Assembly (NCBI GenBank): GCA_946479985.1
Contig: CAMLIF010000098.1
Span: 1 to 15,182 of the forward strand
Length of the DNA stretch: 15,182 bases
Source of the DNA: an uncultured Flavobacteriales bacterium
GTDB lineage: Bacteria > Bacteroidota > Bacteroidia > Flavobacteriales > Crocinitomicaceae
Direction: 5' to 3'
Shown: piece by piece, positions 8,236 through 15,182 of the stretch
Position numbering within the stretch: position 1 is the first letter of the stretch
Layout of the letters: each line of letters starts with the position of its first letter
The notes under the pieces: generated by a model
What the model was told of the DNA's origin: nothing
Database searches by the model: none
Seen by the model: only the letters and a program-made list of their open reading frames with translations
Made by a program: the position numbers and the translations under genes

Positions 8236-8514
8236 ATGATGTGCAAGAGAAACAACTACAGCCAAATGAGTCGCCTGGCTGATCTGACAAAACAGTATGT
8301 CCTGAAAGGAAATTTTAAACGGGTTAATGATTGCCTCGAAATCGCTGAATCTCAACTAAGGATGGGTACTGCAGAGATGCGAAATGCAGTAGTAAACGGT
8401 TTTCTATTTTCTTATTCCATTTTCATGGAAATGAACAAAGTTGCTTTAAATATTCCGCTTCCCGAGCTATTGGAAAGAGAGTATGTGAAGCAGGTAAATA
8501 CACATGGAGTTTAA
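8236..8514 (+). CDS. Small soluble helical protein heading the kdp operon, function unknown
   Basis: This gene encodes a 92-residue protein with no signal peptide or membrane segment. It appears almost entirely alpha-helical, with a core around residues 18-70 that includes the segment LEIAESQLRMGTAEMRNAV. A polar N terminus is followed by amphipathic helices, a pattern that fits a protein-protein interaction module better than an enzyme. The first codons are ambiguous: ATG at 8236 and 8239 are adjacent, with a third at 8266 (MSRLADL). A stop at 8230-8232 rules out a longer form. It lies between the sigma-54-like promoter and the 27-residue microprotein gene, with an 11-nt gap to the latter, so it is probably co-transcribed with kdpFABC. 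A role in Kdp assembly or signalling is a guess from position only. Confidence 0.72.
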   Translation: MMCKRNNYSQMSRLADLTKQYVLKGNFKRVNDCLEIAESQLRMGTAEMRNAVVNGFLFSYSIFMEMNKVALNIPLPELLEREYVKQVNTHGV

Positions 8515-8525
8515 TACAATATCTT

Positions 8526-8609
8526 ATGGAAACAACTCTTTTAATCGTTCTGGCACTCACCCTTTTTTGGTTGTGCTACAAGGCAGTACAATTTTTTGAA
8601 AACGTTTAG
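8526..8609 (+). CDS. 27-residue single-helix membrane microprotein upstream of kdpF
   Basis: A short frame from ATG 8526 to TAG 8607-8609 begins METTLLIVLALTLFWL and ends KAVQFFENV. It has one hydrophobic helix (about residues 4-18) and a short charged tail, so it should sit in the inner membrane. It lies 11 nt after the preceding gene and 2 nt before the kdpF ATG, which points to translational coupling. It is not KdpF, which follows separately and has its own conserved ending. The tight packing, the clean start and stop and the membrane-helix pattern argue for a real gene. An extra KdpFABC-associated subunit is a reasonable hypothesis; a regulatory leader peptide is the alternative. Confidence 0.68.
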   Translation: METTLLIVLALTLFWLCYKAVQFFENV

Positions 8610-8611
8610 TC

Positions 8612-8689
8612 ATGACAGCACTATTTATACTTGCCATTGCCGTGTTTGTTTACCTCGGTTATGTGCTGCTTAAACCTGAAAAATTTTAA
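8612..8689 (+). CDS. kdpF: K+-transporting ATPase subunit F
   Basis: KdpF is a tiny inner-membrane subunit that stabilises the KdpFABC potassium pump. The frame encodes 25 residues: one transmembrane helix (about 3-20, MTALFILAIAVFVYLGY) and the characteristic ending LLKPEKF. E. coli KdpF is 29 residues with the same layout, a single helix followed by a Pro-Glu-containing end. It starts 2 nt after the microprotein's stop and ends 3 nt before the kdpA ATG, matching the standard kdpF-kdpA order. Confidence 0.9.
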   Translation: MTALFILAIAVFVYLGYVLLKPEKF

Positions 8690-8692
8690 TTC

Positions 8693-10420
8693 ATGAGTAC
8701 AGAACTTCTAGGCATCATTGCCATGTTCATTATCACAGTTGCAATTGCAATACCACTTGGGCGTTATATCGGGAAAGTTTACCTAGGTGAAAAAACACTT
8801 CTGGATCCTGTTTTCGGACCGGTAGAACGCTTCTTTTTTCGGTTAAGTGGTCTTGACGGTACAAGCGAAATGAACTGGAAACAGCACATATACGCATTAC
8901 TGGGAATTAATCTGGTCTGGTTCTTTATCTGCTTCCTTATCCTGCTCAATCAGGGTTGGCTGCCGTTAAATCCGGATAATAATCCTTCTATGTCGCCAGA
9001 TCTGGCATTCAATACAACCATCTCGTTTCTTGTTAACTGTAACTTGCAACACTATTCCGGCGAAACAGGGCTTTCATATCTCTCACAAGTCGGTGGAATA
9101 ATGTTTTTGCAATTCGTTACCGCTGGAACAGGAATGGCTGCCTGTGCAATGGTCTTCAATGCCATGCGTAATCGTCAATCCGATCAGCTTGGAAATTTCT
9201 ACAATTATTTCATTAAGAGTTGTACCCGAATCCTGTTACCGGTATCTTTTATAGCTGCTATCATTCTGGTAGTTAGCGGTACACCGATGACTTGGGAGGG
9301 AAAAGAAACAATCACCACTTTACAAGGAGATTCACAAGTAGTCTCCCGTGGTCCGGCTGCGGCAATGGTTGCCATTAAACAAGCCGGAACAAATGGTGGT
9401 GGATTCTTTGGAGTTAATTCCGCACACCCGCTTGAAAATCCGACTTATCTCACCAATATGGTAGAGAATATTCTGATTGTCTTGATCCCGATTGCGATGG
9501 TCTTTGCATTAGGTTACTACCTGAAACGCCGAAAAATGGCCTGGATGATTATGGGGGTAATGACCGTTGGGTTCGTTTTGCTATTACTTCCTTCCATTTC
9601 ACAGGAGAATATTGGGAACTCCGCTATTACAGCAATGGGAATTGATCAATCTGCCGGGAGTATGGAAGGCAAAGAAGTGCGTTTCGGAGCAACAGCTTCT
9701 GCTTATTGGGGAATAACTACAACTGTTACTTCCAACGGTTCGGTAAACGCCATGCACGATAGTTTTACGCCTATTACAGGAGGAATGGCCATGCTAGGAA
9801 TGATGGCTAATTCGTTCTATGGAGGTGTTGGAGTAGGTTTTCTAAACTTCTACATTTTTATCATACTCGCAGTATTCATTTCGGGGCTTATGGTTGGTCG
9901 AACACCAGAATTCCTGGGTAAAAAAGTTGAAGCCAGGGAAGTCAAAATAGCAGCGTTTATTGCTATTCTTCATCCTTTACTTATACTGTCTGGAACTGCG
10001 CTATCTGCTTATTTGGTGGATAACAATACGGAAATGGGTTATTGGTACGATGGAAATGCATCTGGTTGGCTGAACAATCCGGGACATCACGGTTTTTCCG
10101 AAATGCTTTACGAGTACACATCCGGTGCAGCCAATAACGGTAGTGGTTTCGAAGGTCTTGGTGATAACAATCCGTTTTGGAACATTACCACGGGAATTGT
10201 ATTGTTGCTAAGTCGTTATCTGCCGATTATAGGACCACTTGCAATTGCTGGTTTGTTGGCGAGCAAAAAACATATCCCTGAAAGTGCCGGCACACTTCAA
10301 ACAGATACGCCTGTATTTGGGATTATGATTTTTGCAGTGATTTTTATTATCGCAGCTCTATCGTTTTTTCCGGCACTGGCTCTTGGACCATTCGCTGAAT
10401 ATTTCAGTCAAATTCATTAA
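8693..10420 (+). CDS. kdpA: K+-transporting ATPase subunit A (channel-like potassium-binding subunit)
   Basis: KdpA selects and binds K+ on the outer side of the inner membrane and passes it through a tunnel to KdpB. The 575-residue product (E. coli 557) has about ten hydrophobic helices in four pore-like repeats. All four filter regions are recognisable: the FLVNCNLQHYSGE loop, TNGGGFFGVNSAHPLENPT, the ANSFYGGVGVGF loop, and SGAANNGSGFEGLGDNNPFWN, each retaining its filter glycine context. The first filter reads NCN where E. coli has TNTN. The sequence GTGMAACAMVFNAMRN follows the first pore loop. It starts 3 nt after kdpF and ends 6 nt before kdpB. Confidence 0.97.
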   Translation: MSTELLGIIAMFIITVAIAIPLGRYIGKVYLGEKTLLDPVFGPVERFFFRLSGLDGTSEMNWKQHIYALLGINLVWFFICFLILLNQGWLPLNPDNNPSMSPDLAFNTTISFLVNCNLQHYSGETGLSYLSQVGGIMFLQFVTAGTGMAACAMVFNAMRNRQSDQLGNFYNYFIKSCTRILLPVSFIAAIILVVSGTPMTWEGKETITTLQGDSQVVSRGPAAAMVAIKQAGTNGGGFFGVNSAHPLENPTYLTNMVENILIVLIPIAMVFALGYYLKRRKMAWMIMGVMTVGFVLLLLPSISQENIGNSAITAMGIDQSAGSMEGKEVRFGATASAYWGITTTVTSNGSVNAMHDSFTPITGGMAMLGMMANSFYGGVGVGFLNFYIFIILAVFISGLMVGRTPEFLGKKVEAREVKIAAFIAILHPLLILSGTALSAYLVDNNTEMGYWYDGNASGWLNNPGHHGFSEMLYEYTSGAANNGSGFEGLGDNNPFWNITTGIVLLLSRYLPIIGPLAIAGLLASKKHIPESAGTLQTDTPVFGIMIFAVIFIIAALSFFPALALGPFAEYFSQIH

Positions 10421-10426
10421 GAAATC

Positions 10427-12466
10427 ATGAGTAATCAACAAATATCATTGTTCGACCGTCAGCTGGTCAAAGAAGCATTCAAAGAATCCTTTATTAAGCT
10501 GAAACCACAAATCATGTGGAAAAATCCGGTTATGTTTACAGTGGAAATAGGAACTGCAGTAATGCTGATCGTATGTCTGTCAATTCTATTCGGGGCAACA
10601 AACCAGGGTGGATTCGGATACAATTTGACTATTTTCCTCATTCTTTTTGCCACATTAATCTTTGCCAATTTTGCCGAAGCTTTAGCCGAAGCACGAGGAA
10701 AAGCACAGGCAGATAGCCTTCGAAAAACACGTGAGGAAACACCCGCCAAGCAAGTGTTTGAAAATGGAGAGATACGAAACGTCAACTCCTCTCAATTAAA
10801 AAAAGGTGATGTTTTCGTTTGTGAAGCGGATGATATTATTCCGATTGACGGGGAGATCATCGAAGGAATTGCAACGATAGACGAAAGTGCGATTACCGGT
10901 GAATCTGCTCCGGTTATTCGTGAAGCAGGAGGTGATAAAAGCAGTGTGACCGGCGGAACAAAAGTACTTTCCGACAAAATTAAAGTGGAGGTAACAACCG
11001 AACCGGGTGAAAGTTTCCTTGACAAAATGATTGCATTGGTTGAAGGAGCTAGTCGTCAGAAAACACCAAATGAAATTGCACTGACTATTCTATTGGCTGC
11101 ATTTACACTAATCTTTATTATTGTGTGTGTGACATTAAAGCCATTTGCTGATTATTCCAACACACCCATTACTATTGCAGCGTTCATATCCTTGTTTGTA
11201 TGCCTTATTCCTACAACCATTGGTGGTTTATTATCTGCGATCGGGATTGCCGGAATGGATAGAGCTTTACGAGCAAATGTAATCACTAAATCAGGAAAAG
11301 CGGTTGAAACGGCTGGCGATATCGATGTATTACTGCTGGATAAAACAGGAACAATCACCATCGGAAACCGTAAGGCAACTTCTTTTCATGGACTAAATGG
11401 CTCAGATGAAAAACACCTTATTCGTTGTGCTGTATTATCGTCATTAAAAGATGAAACTCCTGAAGGGAAATCGATCATAGAACTGGCGCAGCAATCAGGC
11501 CTTGATGTGGAAGCTTTGCGAGCATCGGTATCAGGTGCTACGTTCATCAAATTCACAGCAGAAACCCGAAGTTCGGGAATACAATTCAATGGATCAATTA
11601 TTCGCAAAGGTGCTTTTGATGCAATCAAAAAAATAGTGGAGTCCGCAGGAAATATTTTTCCTGATAAAGCTACCGAATACGTAAGAGCCATTTCGAGTAA
11701 TGGAGGAACTCCGCTTGTTGTATGTGAAAATAATCAGGCAGTTGGAGTAATCGAATTGCAGGACATCATAAAACCAGGAATCCTTGAGCGCTTTGAGCGT
11801 TTGCGTAAAATGGGAGTGAAAACCGTAATGGTTACCGGTGACAACCCGTTAACTGCGAAATACATTGCTGAAAAGGCTGGAGTAGATGACTTCATCGCAG
11901 AAGCTAAACCAGAAGATAAAATGAGCTATATCCGTAAAGAACAGGAAAGCGGAAAACTGGTAGCGATGATGGGAGATGGTACAAACGATGCACCGGCACT
12001 TGCTCAGGCTGATGTAGGTGTGGCAATGAACAGCGGAACCCAGGCAGCCAAGGAAGCAGGAAATATGGTGGATTTGGATAACGATCCTACCAAGTTGATC
12101 GAAATTGTTGAGATCGGTAAACAATTGCTCATGACCCGCGGCACCTTGACAACATTCTCAATTGCCAATGATATAGCGAAGTATTTTGCAATAGTCCCTG
12201 CCTTGTTCATTGCTTCCATTCCTTCGCTGGAAGGTTTGAACATCATGCACCTGAGCAGTCCGCAAAGCGCTATTTTATCAGCTGTAATTTTCAATGCATT
12301 GATTATTCCCGCACTGATTCCGCTTGCACTGAAAGGTGTGGCTTACAAACCAATTGGGGCAAGTGCTATTCTGCGCAGAAACTTACTGATTTACGGATTG
12401 GGTGGTGTAGTCATCCCATTTATCGGAATCAAATTATTAGACCTTTTTGTGTCATTATTCATTTAA
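10427..12466 (+). CDS. kdpB: K+-transporting P-type ATPase subunit B
   Basis: KdpB is the ATP-hydrolysing subunit, a P1A-type ATPase in the inner membrane. The 679-residue product is of normal length (E. coli 682). In order it has N-terminal helices; the actuator domain with TGES at 157-160; middle helices; the phosphorylation motif DKTGT with Asp305 (E. coli Asp307); the nucleotide-binding domain; the hinge GDGTNDAP at 516-523; and C-terminal helices. Asp582 and Lys585 in ANDIAK match E. coli Asp583 and Lys586, which couple ATP hydrolysis to transport. Ser160 corresponds to E. coli Ser162, whose phosphorylation inhibits the pump at high K+, so that control point is kept. It lies 6 nt after kdpA and 12 nt before kdpC. 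Confidence 0.98.
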   Translation: MSNQQISLFDRQLVKEAFKESFIKLKPQIMWKNPVMFTVEIGTAVMLIVCLSILFGATNQGGFGYNLTIFLILFATLIFANFAEALAEARGKAQADSLRKTREETPAKQVFENGEIRNVNSSQLKKGDVFVCEADDIIPIDGEIIEGIATIDESAITGESAPVIREAGGDKSSVTGGTKVLSDKIKVEVTTEPGESFLDKMIALVEGASRQKTPNEIALTILLAAFTLIFIIVCVTLKPFADYSNTPITIAAFISLFVCLIPTTIGGLLSAIGIAGMDRALRANVITKSGKAVETAGDIDVLLLDKTGTITIGNRKATSFHGLNGSDEKHLIRCAVLSSLKDETPEGKSIIELAQQSGLDVEALRASVSGATFIKFTAETRSSGIQFNGSIIRKGAFDAIKKIVESAGNIFPDKATEYVRAISSNGGTPLVVCENNQAVGVIELQDIIKPGILERFERLRKMGVKTVMVTGDNPLTAKYIAEKAGVDDFIAEAKPEDKMSYIRKEQESGKLVAMMGDGTNDAPALAQADVGVAMNSGTQAAKEAGNMVDLDNDPTKLIEIVEIGKQLLMTRGTLTTFSIANDIAKYFAIVPALFIASIPSLEGLNIMHLSSPQSAILSAVIFNALIIPALIPLALKGVAYKPIGASAILRRNLLIYGLGGVVIPFIGIKLLDLFVSLFI

Positions 12467-12478
12467 AAAAACAAAATC

Positions 12479-13054
12479 ATGATCAAGAAAATCATTGCCA
12501 TTAATGTCTTCACGTTCTTGTGTATGTTATTGCTTTCAGTAACATATCCCTTGGTGATTTCTGCAATTGCACAACTTGGACCGAACCATGGAAAAGGGGA
12601 AGTTCTTTCCCTGGATGGAAAAACGGTCGGATTTCGTCGTGAAGGACAATCCTTTACCGGCGAAAGCTATTTCTGGGGAAGACCTTCGGCGGTTAATTAT
12701 AACGGTGCCGGAAGCGGCGGAAGTAATAAAGGACCTTCTAATCCCGATTATTTGAAAGAAGTAGAGGCTCGAATTGATACGTTCCTTTTGCACCATCCTT
12801 ATCTCGATAGAAAAGCTGTACCCGCTGAAATGGTCACTGCTTCCGGTAGTGGATTGGATCCGCATATTTCACCGAAAGCTGCCGCCGTGCAAGTGAAACG
12901 TGTGTCGTTGGCAACAGGAGTGGATGAACAAACGCTTCAGTCGCTGGTAAAAAAACATACCGAACAACCGCTGATCGGAGCCTTCGGTCCTTCAACTGTA
13001 AATGTGCTGGAACTGAATCTGGCATTGAATAATCTTAAAACTAGAATCCGCTAA
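12479..13054 (+). CDS. kdpC: K+-transporting ATPase subunit C
   Basis: KdpC is a single-pass membrane protein with a periplasmic domain that assists the pump. The 191-residue product (E. coli 190) starts with a membrane helix (about 8-30, INVFTFLCMLLLSVTYPLVI). It contains the family motifs FWGRPSAVNYN, GGSNKGPSNPDY and SGSGLDPHISPKAA, followed by a conserved C terminus with QVKRVSLATG and IGAFGPSTVNVLELNLAL. A short inverted repeat spans its stop codon (TCCGC at 13047-13051, GCGGA at 13056-13060). It has no T tract on this strand, so it is unlikely to terminate transcription strongly, and the next gene can be read through. Confidence 0.97.
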   Translation: MIKKIIAINVFTFLCMLLLSVTYPLVISAIAQLGPNHGKGEVLSLDGKTVGFRREGQSFTGESYFWGRPSAVNYNGAGSGGSNKGPSNPDYLKEVEARIDTFLLHHPYLDRKAVPAEMVTASGSGLDPHISPKAAAVQVKRVSLATGVDEQTLQSLVKKHTEQPLIGAFGPSTVNVLELNLALNNLKTRIR

Positions 13055-13110
13055 AGCGGACATTAAATAATCTGCGAGAAGTGGATTGAACATAAATTAA
13101 ATAAAGCAAC

Positions 13111-14475
13111 ATGAAAAAAATCAGTACTTGCATTGCAATAGCAATCAGTTTACAACTTTCCGCTCAGGAAAAAGAGGAAGCACCAAAAATCCCGTTTGAT
13201 GGAATAGATGCTACTTGGCAAAATGGAAGTGATAGAAGAACAGAAAATATTTGGAGCGAAATGAAATATTTCACTCCCTCGTTGATGATAGATGTGAATT
13301 ATACCTATTCGTTCAATAATCCAAACGATAACACCGTTGTTGGTTCAACTGCCTTAACCCGAAACAATGAAGTTCAACTTTCAGCACTTCATTTTGGAGG
13401 CGATTTCAATTATAAAAATGCGCGCGGTCGTTTTATGACTCAATTTGGAACGCGTTCTATTGTTGTTCCAAGAAACGATTACAGTCCATACAAGGGTCAG
13501 TACCAGTTGGCTAACGTATACCGTAACATCAGTGAAGCCTATGCTGGTTATCATTTCAATAAGTGGTACGGAATCAATGTTGATGCCGGGTTATTTATGT
13601 CCTACATTGGTTTGAATTCCTTCTACCAGACGGAAAACTGGGAATACCAGGCTTCTTTTACTTCTGATAACACACCTTGGTTCTTCAATGGGGTTCGTGT
13701 TCAAATTCACCCGACTAAAAATCTAAAAATAGAGCCCTGGATTATTAATGGCTGGCAGAGTTACGGTAAATTCAATACGCAGCCGGGTGTGGGAGGAAAT
13801 ATTACGTGGATGTCGGACAACAGTAATCTTAAATTGTTGACAAACAATTATTATGGGACTTATGCCGCTGGCTTGAAAGATAGAAAGCGGTTCCATTCAG
13901 ATAACAGTATTTTGGTGCGTTATTTCAATCGCCCGGAATCTAAGAAAATCAGCAGAATGGCATTTTCACTAACCGGCGATTTCGGTTTCGAGAAAGGTGG
14001 CGGCGTAAATGGTCTTAGAAACGGAGATAGTCTTGAGGGACCTGCACAGTATTTTGCCAGTGTCATGTTTTATAACAGAGTTTGGTTCGGCAAAAATAAG
14101 TTTGCCTGGACAGTTGGCGGGGGTGTAATGACGAACCCCGGAAGATACCTGGTTCTTTATCCTACGGGACAAGCGAGTCCATTACCAAATGCTTCAAATC
14201 CAACTCAAACGGAGGGAGCATTTCCTTTCAGTGCGAGCCCGGGTGATCAATTCAAAGGTTGGGATTGTTCAACAAACATCGATTTCATGCCAAATCAAAG
14301 TATTACCTTTAGAATAGAAGCAGTTTACAGACATTCTTCAGTTCCTTACTTTGCTGGTGCCGGAGGTGTAACTTCGCAAACAGGTTACTCAACGACTGTA
14401 CTTGATCCGGCGTGGCGACCTGATTTGGTGAAATCGGAATTCAGAATTATTGCGGCTTTGCTGTTCAGAATATAG
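13111..14475 (+). CDS. Outer-membrane beta-barrel protein, probable porin (OmpL/BBP2-like)
   Basis: This 454-residue protein has a cleavable signal peptide (MKKISTCIAIAISLQLSAQ, with cleavage predicted just before or after the Gln). The mature part shows alternating aromatic/polar strands throughout (LMIDVNYTYSFN, GGDFNYKNARGRFMTQFG, AGYHFNKWYGINVDAGLF) and ends with a barrel-closing strand, EFRIIAALLFRI. This is the pattern of the putative beta-barrel porin-2 family, common in Bacteroidota. It lies 56 nt downstream of kdpC and upstream of kdpD, suggesting that the pore belongs to the potassium-starvation response, perhaps admitting K+ to the periplasm. Family placement is from pattern recognition, and the K+ role is inference. 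No separate promoter is obvious in the 56-nt gap. Confidence 0.85.
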   Translation: MKKISTCIAIAISLQLSAQEKEEAPKIPFDGIDATWQNGSDRRTENIWSEMKYFTPSLMIDVNYTYSFNNPNDNTVVGSTALTRNNEVQLSALHFGGDFNYKNARGRFMTQFGTRSIVVPRNDYSPYKGQYQLANVYRNISEAYAGYHFNKWYGINVDAGLFMSYIGLNSFYQTENWEYQASFTSDNTPWFFNGVRVQIHPTKNLKIEPWIINGWQSYGKFNTQPGVGGNITWMSDNSNLKLLTNNYYGTYAAGLKDRKRFHSDNSILVRYFNRPESKKISRMAFSLTGDFGFEKGGGVNGLRNGDSLEGPAQYFASVMFYNRVWFGKNKFAWTVGGGVMTNPGRYLVLYPTGQASPLPNASNPTQTEGAFPFSASPGDQFKGWDCSTNIDFMPNQSITFRIEAVYRHSSVPYFAGAGGVTSQTGYSTTVLDPAWRPDLVKSEFRIIAALLFRI

Positions 14476-14518
14476 AAAATGTAGTTACATACTACGCTGA
14501 TGATAAACGTTATATTGG

Positions 14519-14558
14519 TTCAAACAGTCATGTCTATATTAGATGTGGCTGTTTTGAA
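14519..14558 (+). promoter_or_regulatory. Strong RNA hairpin between porin and kdpD
   Basis: Arms 14522-14536 (AAACAGTCATGTCTA) and 14540-14554 (TAGATGTGGCTGTTT) pair over 15 bp around a TAT loop. The stem extends by four more pairs (14519-14522 side with 14555-14558 side) through one bulge. Three pairs are G-U wobbles that would be A-C mismatches on the other strand, so the structure is specific to the + strand transcript. The 3' arm ends in TTTT, so it could be a weak terminator or attenuator. It ends only 5-14 nt before the possible kdpD start codons and could also affect their translation. Confidence 0.65.
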
Positions 14559-14572
14559 GTTTAATGCAAATT

Positions 14573-15182
14573 ATGACAGAAAAGGAAAATAACGTCCAGC
14601 ATTTCCTTGATTTAATCAAGCGATCAAGACGGGGGAAATTCAAGATTTATATCGGAATGAGTGCAGGGGTAGGAAAGACTTACCGGATGCTCCAGGAATC
14701 TCATGCCCTGCTTAAAAGTGGTATTGACGTAAAAATCGGTTACATCGAAACACATGATCGTGAAGAAACCAAATCACTTTTAGTAGGATTACCCATCATT
14801 CCGAGAAAACATATTTTTTACAAAGGGAAAGATGTAGAAGAAATGGATCTTCAGGCGATCATCAACCTACGTCCGGAAGTAGTGATCGTGGATGAACTGG
14901 CACATACGAATGTTGACGGCAGTAAGAACAAAAAGCGTTGGCAGGATATCATTGATATTCTTGAAGCGGGAATTAATGTAATTAGCGCCGTTAATATTCA
15001 GCACATGGAAAGTCTGAATACTGAAATTCGTCAAATTACTGGAATTGAAGTTGAAGAACGCATTCCTGACAGCGTTTTGCACATGGCAGACGAGGTGGTG
15101 AACATCGATCTTACGTCAGATGAGTTGATCAATCGCCTGAAAGAAGGCAAAATATATAAAGCCGAAAAAATACAACGTGCAC
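14573..15182 (+). CDS. kdpD: Potassium sensor KdpD, N-terminal domain, cut by window end
   Basis: KdpD is the sensor that controls kdp expression. Only 203 codons are visible and the frame is still open at the last base. The cytoplasmic N-terminal KdpD domain is clear: Walker A GMSAGVGKT at residues 28-36, the conserved IETHDRE at 58-64, Walker B VDELAHTN at 106-113, KRWQDI near 121-126, and VNIQHMESLN and RLKEGKIYKAEK further on, all closely parallel to E. coli KdpD. ATG 14573 is chosen; an in-frame ATG at 14564 would add three residues. Whether the protein is the full-length histidine kinase or a shorter form lacking the kinase domain cannot be seen. It follows the porin by 97 nt containing a strong hairpin. 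Confidence 0.95.
   Translation, partial: MTEKENNVQHFLDLIKRSRRGKFKIYIGMSAGVGKTYRMLQESHALLKSGIDVKIGYIETHDREETKSLLVGLPIIPRKHIFYKGKDVEEMDLQAIINLRPEVVIVDELAHTNVDGSKNKKRWQDIIDILEAGINVISAVNIQHMESLNTEIRQITGIEVEERIPDSVLHMADEVVNIDLTSDELINRLKEGKIYKAEKIQRA

Noticed and set aside
14481..14495. Small inverted repeat GTAGT/ACTAC after the porin stop
   Set aside because: It has a five-base-pair stem with no T tract, and the much stronger hairpin at 14519-14558 lies just downstream.

Overview
The window reads as chromosomal DNA of a Bacteroidota bacterium, most likely Flavobacteriales. The signs are a type IX secretion (T9SS) type B C-terminal sorting domain on a giant repeat protein, a clear Bacteroidota-type promoter (TTG, 19 bp, TAnnTTTG) before proC, and a kdp locus run by an NtrC-type sigma-54 activator instead of the OmpR-type KdpE. 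The genus cannot be fixed from sequence alone. Bases 1-47 are not genomic: they are the 3' part of the Illumina TruSeq universal (P5) adapter, so the left edge is an untrimmed contig end.

Region 1 (48-4819, + strand) is the 3' part of a very large surface protein. It consists of about 90-residue Ig-like cassettes, then more diverse Ig/PKD-like modules and a CHU_C-type T9SS sorting domain. Its start is lost beyond the adapter junction. Region 2 (4820-5142) lies between convergent genes and holds about eleven degenerate 21-bp tandem units of two alternating classes; this is the most unusual element in the window. Region 3 has proC (pyrroline-5-carboxylate reductase, - strand) diverging from a small four-helix membrane protein of unknown function (+ strand).

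Region 4 (6527 to the end, all + strand) is a potassium-uptake locus: NtrC-type response regulator, two tandem hairpins, a sigma-54-like promoter, a 92-residue soluble protein, a 27-residue one-helix microprotein, kdpF, kdpA, kdpB, kdpC, an outer-membrane beta-barrel protein, a strong RNA hairpin, and the 5' part of kdpD. From the 92-residue gene to kdpC the gaps are only 11, 2, 3, 6 and 12 nt, so this is almost certainly one transcript.

The inferred logic is that KdpD senses potassium or turgor stress and signals to the sigma-54 activator. The activator turns on the -24/-12 promoter, producing the KdpFABC K+-ATPase, accessory small proteins and possibly a dedicated outer-membrane pore. The enzyme assignments are secure. 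The regulatory links are inference from position and motif matches.
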